From assembly GCF_016908495.1 (NCBI RefSeq), contig NZ_JAFBDZ010000004.1, forward strand, positions 248,001-312,000: 64,000 bases of DNA, given 5' to 3'. Below, in pieces: positions 37,343 through 45,494 of this stretch (the first letter of the stretch is position 1; every line of letters begins with the position of its first letter). Both the position numbers and the translations under genes were made by a program. The stretch comes from Rossellomorea pakistanensis (GTDB taxonomy: Bacteria > Bacillota > Bacilli > Bacillales > Bacillaceae_B). The notes under the pieces are model-generated. The model did not search any database and was not told the DNA's origin. It saw only the letters and a list, made by a program, of their open reading frames with translations.

Positions 37343-38191
37343 CTAAGCTTCTAATAGTTGAATCATATTTTTATAGCTTATCTCAACACTCTCTAATTGA
37401 TTTTTGGTCGTTAAATCCTGTTCGACAAAAATGTATTTCGCCGCTCCGATTTGTCGGATCGTTTCAATAATCGACTTAATATCCATCGATCCTTCACCCG
37501 CTTCAGTGAAATACTCAGGCTTTGAAAAGTCGATAAACGCATCAAAGTCGATCTCTTTCTCTTCTCCAAGCACTTCAAACGCGTTCACAGGGTTGGCTGT
37601 TGCCGGGAGATCTTTTTGGTGAACCAGGTCGCAGCGGCTGCCTAGTTTTTTCAAGTACTCTACTGGGTCGATTCCGCCTCGTAACGCCCAGTATGTATCA
37701 AACTCAGCTTTCACAAGATTCTCATCTGTGTTCTCTAGTAAAATATCTAATACATACTCTCCTTTAAACTTTTGAAATTCTTGAAAGTGATTATGATAAT
37801 AGAAGTCCAATCCGTTGTCTTTACACATTTGGGCACATTTATTAAGCGCTTTCGCAAAGTCTACCACTTCTTGTTTATTGTTGAAGAAAGCGATGGAACA
37901 ACCAATACCAGAGCTTCCAATTTCAAGATTGTATTGAATCGCTTTCTCCAAAATGTCTTCATCTGTTAGCGGATTCACATGCATGGAAACGGCTTTTAGA
38001 CCTAAATTGTCCAGTACCTCTCTTAGCTCGCTCGCTTCCATTCCACCGATTTTCATTTCTTTGCTTGCATCATGAATAAAAAATTCAACGTTTTTATACC
38101 CGATTTCCGCGACCTTTTGTAATGTACCGACAAAATCCTTTTCCAATTCATCTCTTACTGAGAATAACTGCAATCCAAGTTCTAAGCTCAT
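37343..38191 (-). CDS. Sugar phosphate isomerase/epimerase-family TIM barrel protein
   Basis: 282 residues; the second ATG (38191) has ideal spacing to GGGAGG. ELGLQLFSVRDEL, VSMHVNP, FYYHNHFQEF and DTYWALRGG mark the xylose-isomerase-like AP_endonuc_2 family, which binds a divalent metal via Glu/Asp/His residues. Members paired with Gfo/Idh/MocA dehydrogenases act as isomerases, dehydratases or eliminases on keto-sugars. It is the first gene behind the LacI operator. Confidence 0.83.
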   Translation of the reverse strand: MSLELGLQLFSVRDELEKDFVGTLQKVAEIGYKNVEFFIHDASKEMKIGGMEASELREVLDNLGLKAVSMHVNPLTDEDILEKAIQYNLEIGSSGIGCSIAFFNNKQEVVDFAKALNKCAQMCKDNGLDFYYHNHFQEFQKFKGEYVLDILLENTDENLVKAEFDTYWALRGGIDPVEYLKKLGSRCDLVHQKDLPATANPVNAFEVLGEEKEIDFDAFIDFSKPEYFTEAGEGSMDIKSIIETIRQIGAAKYIFVEQDLTTKNQLESVEISYKNMIQLLEA

Positions 38192-38207
38192 GAACATTAC
38201 CTCCCTT

Positions 38208-38252
38208 AAAATGTAATCGATTACATTTTAATGAAAAATTTTTATTCTTCAA
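38208..38252 (-). promoter_or_regulatory. Promoter and LacI-type operator of the sugar operon
   Basis: TTGAAG (38252-38247) and TAAAAT (38230-38225) are spaced by 16 nt on the minus strand. A perfect 22-bp palindrome (38208-38229) with core TGTAATCGATTACA overlaps the -10. The core fits LacI-family operators and also the catabolite-response consensus TGWNANCGNTNWCA, so both the local regulator and CcpA could bind. Confidence 0.75.
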
Positions 38253-38302
38253 AAACCGAACGTTAATCGTTGTTTTCCCTAGGTTACCTCTTGATGGGCA
38301 AA

Positions 38303-38319
38303 GAAATCGATTACATTTC
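38303..38319. promoter_or_regulatory. Weak LacI half-operator over the lacI stop codon
   Basis: ATCGATTACATTTC (38306-38319) matches one and a half arms of the main operator; the other arm is degenerate. It overlaps the TAA stop of the regulator gene and lies about 90 bp from the main operator. Confidence 0.4.
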
Positions 38320-39312
38320 ATTCGCACCACAAGATTGTCTAATCACCAATTGATCTTCAAGAACATATTGTTTCTTCGTAAGCTGTTCCTTTTTCATAAG
38401 GCACAGCAGTAAATCCATCGCTGTACTTCCAATTTCAAATGTAGGCTGAGCCACTGTCGTGAGTTCCGGTTCTATGATAGAAGCCATCTCAATGTCATCA
38501 AATCCTACAACGGCAATATCCTCAGGTACAGAAAGACGATGTTTCTTTATCGCTTTGATCGCTCCTATCGCCATTTCATCATTGGCAGCGAACACCGCTG
38601 TCGGAGGGTTCTGTAGAGCTAAAAATTTCTCCATCAGCTTATAGCCTGATTCGTAGGAGAAGTCTCCCTCTTGGACTAGCACTTGATCGATTTCATAGCG
38701 ATTTTGAGTCATTGCTTGCTCATAGCCCTTTAATCGATCCCGGCCTAAAATGATATTCATTGGACCTGAAATATGAGCAATCCTTTGATGTCCTTGCTTA
38801 ATCAAATGATCCGTTATTTTTCTTGCGCTGCTTATGTTATCGATGGAAACCGTAGGAATCCGTGATCCCTCCAAATATTCACAGGCTAGCACAACGGGAT
38901 AGTCATCAGATAAGTCCTCGATTAAACGGGAATCGGTTCTGGCAGTTAATAAAATGACACCATCTACTTGTTTATAGCGTAAATGATTGAGATATTGGGA
39001 CTCACTTTGACTATTATTCTGTGAATCTCCCAACAGAACTTGATAATCGTTTTGAAGGGCGACTGATTCGATCCCCCTAATGACTTTCGAGAAAAACGTA
39101 TTCGCAATATCGGGAACGACAACTAGAATCGTCTTCGTTTCCAATTTGCGAAGCTGTCTTGCCAAAAAGTTCGGTTGATAGTTTAATTCCTCCATTGCTG
39201 CTAGGACTTTCTTTCTAGTCTTTTCCGTTACTTTCCCTGTGTTGGAAAGAACACGAGATACTGTAGCTGTTGAAACATTCGCTCGTTCTGCCACTTCTTT
39301 TAGCTTAATCAT
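38311..39312 (-). CDS. LacI-family transcriptional regulator of the sugar operon
   Basis: 333 residues. The N-terminal HTH and hinge helix are clear (MIKLKEVAERANVSTATVSR, LARQLRKLETKT), followed by a periplasmic-binding-protein-like sensor domain (VSIDNISSARKITDHLI, FAANDEMAIGAIKAI, VVGFDDIEMASII). It is upstream of and co-directional with the isomerase/dehydrogenase/transporter genes. A near-copy of the operon's operator lies before its own start, which suggests autorepression. The inducer is presumably the sugar or its phosphate. Confidence 0.9.
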   Translation of the reverse strand: MIKLKEVAERANVSTATVSRVLSNTGKVTEKTRKKVLAAMEELNYQPNFLARQLRKLETKTILVVVPDIANTFFSKVIRGIESVALQNDYQVLLGDSQNNSQSESQYLNHLRYKQVDGVILLTARTDSRLIEDLSDDYPVVLACEYLEGSRIPTVSIDNISSARKITDHLIKQGHQRIAHISGPMNIILGRDRLKGYEQAMTQNRYEIDQVLVQEGDFSYESGYKLMEKFLALQNPPTAVFAANDEMAIGAIKAIKKHRLSVPEDIAVVGFDDIEMASIIEPELTTVAQPTFEIGSTAMDLLLCLMKKEQLTKKQYVLEDQLVIRQSCGANEM

Positions 39313-39337
39313 TCCTCTTTCCCTTTCTAAAACCCAA

Positions 39338-39388
39338 AAATGTAATCGATTACTTTAAAAGCTATCATAATTATCAGAAAGTTGTCAA
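39338..39388 (-). promoter_or_regulatory. lacI-gene promoter with operator
   Basis: TTGACA (39388-39383) is followed after 17 nt by ATAGCT (39365-39360), a weak -10. An operator TGTAATCGATTAC (39341-39353) lies just downstream, differing from the main operator in the last arm bases. Confidence 0.6.
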
Positions 39389-39554
39389 TGTACTATTTTT
39401 ATATTTTTGAATTTTCTACCCATTCCCCTTCCGTAGGTTTGAAACCATTCCTTTGGAAAATTGATTCTTTTACTAACTGGTTTCGTTTTCGAGTAAAAAA
39501 CTCCTTTTCCATACCTTAGTTATTGAGTATTTTACCTCTGGAGGATTTGAGTTA

Positions 39555-39875
39555 TTGTTTTTGTTCCATGGAACCGTAATATATGCTTTAACAGACCATG
39601 CCTTTTCGGCAGTCTGTAATGCATATGGAAAAACCTCTGTAGGGCTCTCGACAACCATCCAGTTTATCGAAGCCGCTAAACCAGGAGACAGGATCATTGC
39701 CCGCGCAACCGAAGTAGCAATAGTATTTGTCTCAACAAGGTCGTTGCCAAGATATGGCACTTTTTTTAAAAAAATATCCCCTGATGTAACACCGAAAGCA
39801 GAGAAAAATGCATCATCACCAGCTACCAACAGCACTATCTTCGATCGAAAACTACGTACCACTTTAGAATACTAA
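39555..39875 (+). pseudogene. PaaI-like hotdog thioesterase fragment
   Basis: The frame reads HGTVIYALTDHAFSAVCNAYG, then LSTTIQFIEAAKPGD and ARATEVA, which is the core of a PaaI-type thioesterase (HGG..DHAF helix and central strands). Both ends are missing: no N-terminal third and, after about 39722, unrelated sequence. The first Gly of the HGG motif is followed by Thr. It has no ribosome site and lies next to an integrase relic. The gene is a dead fragment. Confidence 0.7.
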
Positions 39876-39954
39876 TTTGACGATCTAAGTTTTGGTCAAA
39901 CTAGGAGAAATAAACTAATAAAGAGTATTTTATTATTTCTTCACATTTACTTTA

Positions 39955-40287
39955 CGGTCTAGAGCAAGAATCCTGTCATTAAGCTTAGAAGCAAGAACTG
40001 ATGATCAACAAGCTCTGTTTGTTACGATACCGGGCACCACATCGAATGAGCATTGCACAAATGCGATATGTAATAAAACAGATTTCCAAAAGAGCAGGAT
40101 AAATAAAGGGGTTCATCCACATCAACTTAGACATAGCTACACAACTACACTTATTAATAATGGAGCACCTTTAGAGGTTATCCAAAATTTAATGGGACAC
40201 GAAAAGAGCCAAACCACCAGAGTTTACGCATACCTGAGTGGACATAAAGACGTGAGTTTTATAAGAAATTTTTTTAAGTGCTGCTGA
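39955..40287 (+). pseudogene. Tyrosine recombinase/integrase relic (C-terminal half)
   Basis: The end reads VHPHQLRHSYTTTLINNGA, then LEVIQNLMGHEKSQTT and VYAYLSG, containing the catalytic HxxR, the second His (GHEKS) and the Tyr of tyrosine recombinases. Upstream, LEARTDDQQALFVT is in the same frame, but the intervening APHRMSIAQMRYVIKQISKR is readable only in another frame, so two opposite single-base changes scramble about 25 residues. The N-terminus and first catalytic Arg are missing. A good terminator follows. Confidence 0.78.
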
Positions 40288-40300
40288 TGCAGCATTTTTT
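40279..40300 (+). terminator. Terminator of the integrase relic
   Basis: TGCTGC (40279-40284) and GCAGCA (40289-40294) flank a 4-nt loop and are followed by T6. The stop codon lies inside the hairpin. Confidence 0.75.
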
Positions 40301-40433
40301 ATTGAACTAAAAGGGCAGGTGTGTTAAATATCTGCTGTTATGTCACATTAGTTGAATACTGTATAACTAGTTAATAGCTCCATCGAAATATTAATCATAA
40401 ATAGCCCATACTTTTACAAGTATAGGCATACAT

Positions 40434-40964
40434 TTAATCTGTTACTAACAACGAATATAGATTGAGATCAATAAAACGTCCTTTTGATCTTTCCACTTTT
40501 CTCATTGTTCCTTCAAAGAGGAAATTTAATTTTCTAAGGACTTTAATTGAGTTAAAATTTTCAGGTTCTACTTTTGCTTCTATTCGATTAAGATTTAAGT
40601 CGTTAAAAGCATACTCTATTATACAATTAATAGCTTCAGGAGCATATCCTTTGCCCCAATAATGTTTATTAATTTCGTAGCCAATTTCAGTTTTTGCATT
40701 TTGAAAATCTAGAATGTTAAAACCGCAGGAACCAATAATTTTATTTGATTCTAACTCAATTATTGAGTAGCGAATTGCCGTGTTTTCTTTTGATAGTTTA
40801 TCAAATAATAAAATCATATCTTTTGCTTGTTTTTTATCAGTGAACCTATTTATATTCATAAATCTAGTTACTTCTGGATTAGACCAAATTTGAAACAAGC
40901 TCTCTGAGTCTGATACCTGCATTTTTCTTAACATTAATCTTTTTGTGCTAAGGTCTTTAATCAA
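40434..40964 (-). CDS. GNAT-family N-acetyltransferase (RimJ/RimL type)
   Basis: 176 residues if started at the TTG at 40964, because the GGAGGT site lies 7 nt before it and inside the five codons that follow the upstream ATG (40979). STKRLMLRKMQVSDSESLFQ, IIGSCGFN, EIGYEINKHYWGKGYAPEA and EPENFNSIKVLRKLNF are typical of the Acetyltransf_3 group, including the acetyl-CoA-binding loop. It acetylates an amine, either an N-terminus or a small molecule; the substrate is unknown. Confidence 0.85.
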   Translation of the reverse strand: MIKDLSTKRLMLRKMQVSDSESLFQIWSNPEVTRFMNINRFTDKKQAKDMILLFDKLSKENTAIRYSIIELESNKIIGSCGFNILDFQNAKTEIGYEINKHYWGKGYAPEAINCIIEYAFNDLNLNRIEAKVEPENFNSIKVLRKLNFLFEGTMRKVERSKGRFIDLNLYSLLVTD

Positions 40965-41301
40965 TATTTTTACCTCCATTATGTTTTTTATTTGGGGTCA
41001 AGATATTGATATCTGGGCATAGTTCACACCTTTCATATAATGATAAATAAGATTATACTAGCTTTCTGCATTATATAGAATATTTATTATGGCGTGTTTG
41101 TTGATAATGATTAAAAGAAGTGGCTGATAAATATATTCATATAATAATTTAAATTATGCCAAATTTGATTATAAATCATTCTTGGCATTTAACAATTTCA
41201 TCCTATTTTCTAAAATTTTAAAAGAGAAGGTAATGGAATATTGAAAGACCATCCATGTCCTATTTATGCTATGTGTTAAAAATGATTTTGATTCCCCCCC
41301 T
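40965..41301. other. AT-rich spacer
   Basis: No gene or clear signal was seen between the acetyltransferase start and the dispersed repeat. Confidence 0.4.
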
Positions 41302-41385
41302 GTTGATGGAAGCGAAGGTATGAAGACTCCTGTGGGAAGAGCATCGAAACGCATGCGGAAGCGATTTCCTGGAGTGGAAATCAAC
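41302..41385. repeat. Degenerate copy of a small dispersed Bacillaceae repeat
   Basis: The 84-bp element opens with GTTGAT (41302-41307) and closes with ATCAAC (41380-41385), with internal GAAGACTCCTGTGGGA and GCGGAAGCGATTTCCTGGAG. This layout matches the GC-richer intergenic repeats (CGAGACTCCTGCGGGA...GGAAAGCGAA...GGAGCGGAAATCAAC) that recur in many Bacillaceae genomes. It stands out from the AT-rich surroundings. Family assignment is from memory of the pattern. Confidence 0.55.
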
Positions 41386-41435
41386 AAAATAAGTTTAAAA
41401 GAACCTATATTTTTGAAAAAGCTAGGAGATATTTC

Positions 41436-42950
41436 ATGAGACAGATAAAAAGCGGAAAAAATTTGGTAGTAACAGGATTGTTGCTCTCTATTCTTATGGC
41501 GTCAATGGATAACACTATTGTGGCAACAGCTATGGGGACCATTGTTGGGGATTTAGGAGGGCTTGATAAGTTTATTTGGGTAACATCAGCTTATATGGTA
41601 GCAGAAATGGCTGGTATGCCGATATTTGGAAAACTTTCTGACATGTTTGGACGGAAACGCTTTTTTATGATGGGGTTGATTTTTTTTATGTTTGGCTCGA
41701 TTCTTTGCGGAACTGCCCAGACTATTGAGCAGCTTAGCGTTTATCGGGCTATTCAGGGAATTGGCGGCGGTGCATTAATACCGATTACTTTCACCATTAT
41801 AATCGATCTTTTCCCACCCGGTAAGCGAGGAAAGATGAGTGGGCTATTCGGAGCTGTTTTTGGCTTATCGAGTATATTCGGGCCATTGCTTGGAGCCTAT
41901 ATTACTGATTATATCAGCTGGCATTGGATATTCTATATCAATCTTCCAATAGGGGTTCTATCATTAACGTTAATTGCGCTATTTTATAAAGAATCCCTTG
42001 TACGCAAGAAACAAAAAATTGATTGGATAGGATCAATTACATTAGTTGGAGCAATTGTATGTCTACTATTTGCTCTAGAGCTTGGGGGCAACGAGTACAC
42101 TTGGGACTCTATTGTCATTTTAAGTTTATTAGCCGGATTTGCGATTTTATTTACAATATTTTTTATTGCGGAAAAAAATGCTGAAGATCCTATTATTTCT
42201 TTCTCTATGTTTAAAGATCGCCTCTTCGCTTCAAGCACGATTGTAGGCTTATTTTATGGGGTTTCCTTTATCGTAGGCATTGTATATATACCGATTTTTA
42301 TTCAGGGGGTGACAGGAGGTAGTGCAACAAATTCAGGACTTATCCTACTTCCTATGATGTTAGGTGTGGTGGTATCCTCACAAATAGGGGCAACAGCTGC
42401 TCCCAAAATCGGGTTTCGGAGTGTCATGCTCATTTTTTCCATTATTTTGCTAATCGGGATGTACTTGCTGAGTACAGTTTCAGCCGAAACATCAAGAACT
42501 ATAATTACATTGTATATGATAATTATTGGATTAGGCACAGGAGCTTCTTTTTCTGTAATAAATATGGCAGCTATCCATAGCTTTGGACCAGAAAGCAGAG
42601 GTTCAGCTACTTCAACAGTATCATTTTTACGACAGCTTGGGATGAGTTTGGGAATTACCATTTATGGGATTATTCAACATGCTTATTTTTCAGATAAAAT
42701 ACAAGAAATATTCGGAGGAAACAATCATATGATTACCGGAGGGGTTCAAAATGGTCCACGCTCTATTTTATCTGAGCAAGCACGTGAAAGGATGCCAGAG
42801 CCAATACTAAATAAAATCTCAGTTGCCCTTGCAGATTCAATTAGTTATACATTCACATGGGCACTAATACCATCGTTATTGGCGTTGTTTTTCGTGTTTT
42901 TCTTATCGAATGATCGTATTTCTAGCATTGAATCTCAACAGGAAAGCTAG
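41436..42950 (+). CDS. MFS multidrug transporter, DHA2 family (EmrB/QacA type)
   Basis: 504 residues with about 14 transmembrane helices. Family motifs: LMASMDNTIVATAMGTI (motif D1), GKLSDMFGRKRFFMMG (motif A), and YRAIQGIGGGALIPITF. It should export drugs or other amphipathic compounds with the proton gradient. AGGAGA precedes the ATG. It stands alone, with a terminator downstream and no adjacent TetR/MarR regulator visible. Confidence 0.9.
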   Translation: MRQIKSGKNLVVTGLLLSILMASMDNTIVATAMGTIVGDLGGLDKFIWVTSAYMVAEMAGMPIFGKLSDMFGRKRFFMMGLIFFMFGSILCGTAQTIEQLSVYRAIQGIGGGALIPITFTIIIDLFPPGKRGKMSGLFGAVFGLSSIFGPLLGAYITDYISWHWIFYINLPIGVLSLTLIALFYKESLVRKKQKIDWIGSITLVGAIVCLLFALELGGNEYTWDSIVILSLLAGFAILFTIFFIAEKNAEDPIISFSMFKDRLFASSTIVGLFYGVSFIVGIVYIPIFIQGVTGGSATNSGLILLPMMLGVVVSSQIGATAAPKIGFRSVMLIFSIILLIGMYLLSTVSAETSRTIITLYMIIIGLGTGASFSVINMAAIHSFGPESRGSATSTVSFLRQLGMSLGITIYGIIQHAYFSDKIQEIFGGNNHMITGGVQNGPRSILSEQARERMPEPILNKISVALADSISYTFTWALIPSLLALFFVFFLSNDRISSIESQQES

Positions 42951-43040
42951 TTTTCCTAAGTTCCTATTCGTCTATGTAATACAAAGTAACTGATTGATAA
43001 GTGTTTTTTTGTTGACTAGTTTTACATGTCAAATAAAGAA

Positions 43041-43072
43041 GAAAAGGGGAGGCCTTAAGTGCCTCCTTTTCC
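43041..43072 (+). terminator. Intrinsic terminator between DHA2 and Lrp genes
   Basis: AAAAGGGGAGGC (43042-43053) pairs with GCCTCCTTTT (43061-43070) with a one-base bulge. It lies between convergent genes. Confidence 0.75.
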
Positions 43073-43110
43073 ATTTCCTACAGGTTAGATAAACAAGACT
43101 TGTTTATTAC

Positions 43111-43551
43111 CTATTGGGTATAAATTCTCAAATGAGTCTGGACCTCTGAAAAAATAAAATGTGTCACAGTATGGGCATAGGGATTCACATTTTCAATAAA
43201 TTCTTCTGCTTTTCTGAAAGTGTCGAATTGCATTTTTAGCATATAACAGGCATTTCCAGCAATCCGATAACAGAATTCAACATTGGGTAACTGCTCAATA
43301 AAAGTTTTAAAAGATTTATAGTCCCCATTCTTAACTGCTGCTTCTATTATGCACCGGATTGGAAATCCCAATTTTTCATAATCCACTTCCAATGTGTACT
43401 TTTTAATTATTCCAATTGACTCCATTCTCCTTACCCGTTCGGTAACAGATGGTGAAGATAAATTGATTCTTCTTCCAAGTTCACTCATTGATAATCGGCT
43501 ATTTCTGCTTAATTCATCTATTATTTTCTTATCAATATCATCGATTTTCAT
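43111..43551 (-). CDS. Lrp/AsnC-family transcriptional regulator
   Basis: 146 residues from the ATG at 43551; the frame extends about 75 codons further, but that sequence is not Lrp-like and overlaps the divergent gene. DIDKKIIDELSRNSRLSMSE and LGRRINLSSPSVTERVRRME form the HTH, followed by the RAM ligand domain (FCYRIAGNACYMLKMQF). It is divergent from an AhpD-like gene at 43674 with a 122-bp AT-rich spacer and probably controls it. The effector is presumably an amino acid. Confidence 0.87.
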   Translation of the reverse strand: MKIDDIDKKIIDELSRNSRLSMSELGRRINLSSPSVTERVRRMESIGIIKKYTLEVDYEKLGFPIRCIIEAAVKNGDYKSFKTFIEQLPNVEFCYRIAGNACYMLKMQFDTFRKAEEFIENVNPYAHTVTHFIFSEVQTHLRIYTQ

Positions 43552-43673
43552 TTCTAATGTTATTCCTCTCTTTTTCGTTAAATTATTAATAAATTTATCA
43601 AAATGATATTTTAAATTTAATGTAAAAGAACAAAATAATTCGATATGATATATATTACAAGGAGGGATTAAAT

Positions 43674-44099
43674 ATGGCAAGAATTGAGGAATCACAGTAC
43701 GGATCAACTCCCTTTCAAAAACTTTTGGGGCATAACAAGGAGATATTAATATCATGGAATAGACTGGGAGATGCATTGGAGAAAGGAGGAAAACTTACTG
43801 CTCAATTAAAAGAACAAGTAAGGAGAACTTTAGCACAAAGTAATGGTTGTGCGTATTGTAAAGCCAAGGGAAAACCTGAACTTCATTTGTTTGATGAAAA
43901 AATCTCAATTGCGGTAGGATTTGCAGAGGTATTTATTAAGCAGAAAGGAGATATAACAGATGCTGCTTTTAATGTGTTGAAAGAGTGCCTGTCTGATGAG
44001 GAAATTAGCGAGCTTTGTGCGTTTATCACTTTTACTGCTGCATCACAGTATTTTGGAGCCATTATGAAATTAGAACCGCAAGTACCAGAGTTGCCCTAA
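43674..44099 (+). CDS. Carboxymuconolactone decarboxylase/AhpD-like protein
   Basis: 141 residues. The helical AhpD-like fold with the redox pair CAYCKAKG (about residues 59-62) and a C-terminal ELCAFITFTAASQYFGAIM. The usual CxxC-x3-H histidine is not in place here, so catalysis may differ. AAGGAGG lies 10 nt before the ATG. It is divergent from an Lrp-family gene that likely regulates it. It is a distant paralogue of the gene at 31382. Confidence 0.78.
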   Translation: MARIEESQYGSTPFQKLLGHNKEILISWNRLGDALEKGGKLTAQLKEQVRRTLAQSNGCAYCKAKGKPELHLFDEKISIAVGFAEVFIKQKGDITDAAFNVLKECLSDEEISELCAFITFTAASQYFGAIMKLEPQVPELP

Positions 44100-44462
44100 C
44101 TCTTATTTCCTAAAAGGATATTGGTCAAGGAGAGATTAAAGTTCTTTTTTGTTGTAGATCTTTGTTAGGATTAGGATTGGTTTAGTTTTTCGGCTTATTC
44201 CTTTCAGTAGTAAGTTCATTTGTTCAATAAAAATAAGAAAATGTTTTAAGAAATGTAAAGGTATAATAATTATTAAGGCAATGGTTTGTTATTTGCAAAA
44301 TCCTTCTTTATAATTATGTCTCGGTTTGGAGAAGTACAATAAGGGACATGCATTAGAAAAGTATACCCTAGCAAAGTAAGTTATCTAAAATTATATTAGA
44401 ACCTATTGAATGCTTCATTTATATCAATTTATGGACAAGGTTCTCTGAATGAAGATATAAAA
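44100..44462. other. Spacer without recognisable genes
   Basis: About 360 bp, AT-rich, with no open frame or clear promoter; it separates the AhpD-like gene from the chemotaxis-receptor relic's terminator. Confidence 0.4.
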
Positions 44463-44500
44463 AACATGATCAGATGAATAATTAATCATCCGATCATGTT
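44463..44500 (-). terminator. Terminator left from the chemotaxis receptor gene
   Basis: AACATGATC-A-GATGA (44463-44477) pairs with TCATC-C-GATCATGTT (44486-44500), one mismatch. On the minus strand it is followed by T6. It lies 46 bp after the relic's stop codon. Confidence 0.72.
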
Positions 44501-44546
44501 CTTGCTTAATATTTGAATCGTTCACTATTACCTGTAAATCTTCAGC

Positions 44547-44695
44547 TTAATGGGAAAGCGAGGATGCAGCACTTGATATCTCATCCATAGAACCTAACTT
44601 GTTCTTAAGTTCTAATGCAACACCTTCTGAACTGGAAGATGTTTCTTTAGTTCCTGCTGCAAGAGCAGATATTGTATGTTGAATAACTTCAACAG
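44547..44695 (-). pseudogene. Methyl-accepting chemotaxis protein relic (extreme C-terminus)
   Basis: About 48 codons on the minus strand read [20 protein letters not shown], then [20 protein letters not shown] and a stop. This heptad pattern (IS..LA.GTKETS...EGVA..) matches the C-terminal signalling helices of chemotaxis receptors. No start or ribosome site exists; the sensor, HAMP and hairpin tip are missing. The original terminator survives downstream. Confidence 0.55.
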
Positions 44696-44751
44696 GTCAA
44701 AGCCCCCCTTGAAATAGAGATTGTGTGAAATAAGAAATAAAAAACAAGAAA

Positions 44752-45348
44752 TCACTTTATACTACTGGATATAAACATGGAGGCATCTTGATTCATAAAA
44801 ATACGATTACCATGATAGAATGTCTTCATTTCAATTGATTTAAATCCAACTTCGGATAATCTTTGTTTCAGTTCTTCATGTGAAAAGCCGTTATGAACTT
44901 TCGGATGATTTATTTTATCGTTTTTGTCAAAATCAATAATCACTAGCTTGCCACCATTATTTAAAATGTTGAACAACTCTTGTAAAATTTTTTGAGTATC
45001 CGGAATATGAAGAAGGACTAGTGACATTAAAACGATGTCTGCCTTAAGTTCAGGAGTTTCTTGAGTAAAATCTGAATAAAGCACTTTTGAGTTGGTCATT
45101 CCTTTGTGAGAAATTTTAGCTTTCGCAACCTCCAACATTTGTTTGGATGAATCTACCAACAAAATAGTATCAACTAAATCTGATAATTCTAAACTAATTA
45201 GACCAGTACCGCTTCCATAGTCAATTAAAGATTTTGATTTACTATTTCGTAATTCTGGTCTTACTTCCTTAACGATAACTTTAGCTAATTCCATTCTTTC
45301 TTCTGTATCATATCTTTTTGCCATCTGTTCAAACACGTTATTTTCCAT
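44752..45348 (-). CDS. Class I SAM-dependent methyltransferase
   Basis: 198 residues. Motif I SLIDYGSGTGLISLEL and the acidic loop LLVDSSKQMLEVAK bind S-adenosylmethionine; ADIVLMSLVLLHIPD and GGKLVIIDFDKND follow in the usual order (Methyltransf_11/25 type). GGGAGT precedes the ATG. Small-molecule methylation is likely; no substrate can be named. It is monocistronic, between the chemotaxis relic and the MocR gene. Confidence 0.85.
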   Translation of the reverse strand: MENNVFEQMAKRYDTEERMELAKVIVKEVRPELRNSKSKSLIDYGSGTGLISLELSDLVDTILLVDSSKQMLEVAKAKISHKGMTNSKVLYSDFTQETPELKADIVLMSLVLLHIPDTQKILQELFNILNNGGKLVIIDFDKNDKINHPKVHNGFSHEELKQRLSEVGFKSIEMKTFYHGNRIFMNQDASMFISSSIK

Positions 45349-45409
45349 ATTCCACTCCCAATTTATTAATTAAAGCTACATAGTGGTCATTATATCAAAA
45401 ATCAAAACC

Positions 45410-45432
45410 TTGAGGGGCGATTCTCCCCTCAA
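45410..45432 (-). terminator. GC-rich hairpin after the MocR gene
   Basis: TTGAGGGG (45410-45417) and CCCCTCAA (45425-45432) form a perfect 8-bp stem; on the minus strand a T-rich tail (GGTTTTGATTTTT) follows. Confidence 0.55.
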
Positions 45433-45494
45433 CCCCTTTCGTATAGACCCCCGTGGTCTCTGAAACTCTACCCCTCTATATAAACTTCCCCCTA

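Noticed and set aside
39473..39862. Minus-strand open frame of 129 codons
   Set aside because: It is antisense to the thioesterase fragment, whose plus-strand translation matches a known family; the minus-strand product matches nothing.
41169..41387. 72-codon minus-strand frame
   Set aside because: It runs through the dispersed intergenic repeat and has no ribosome site.
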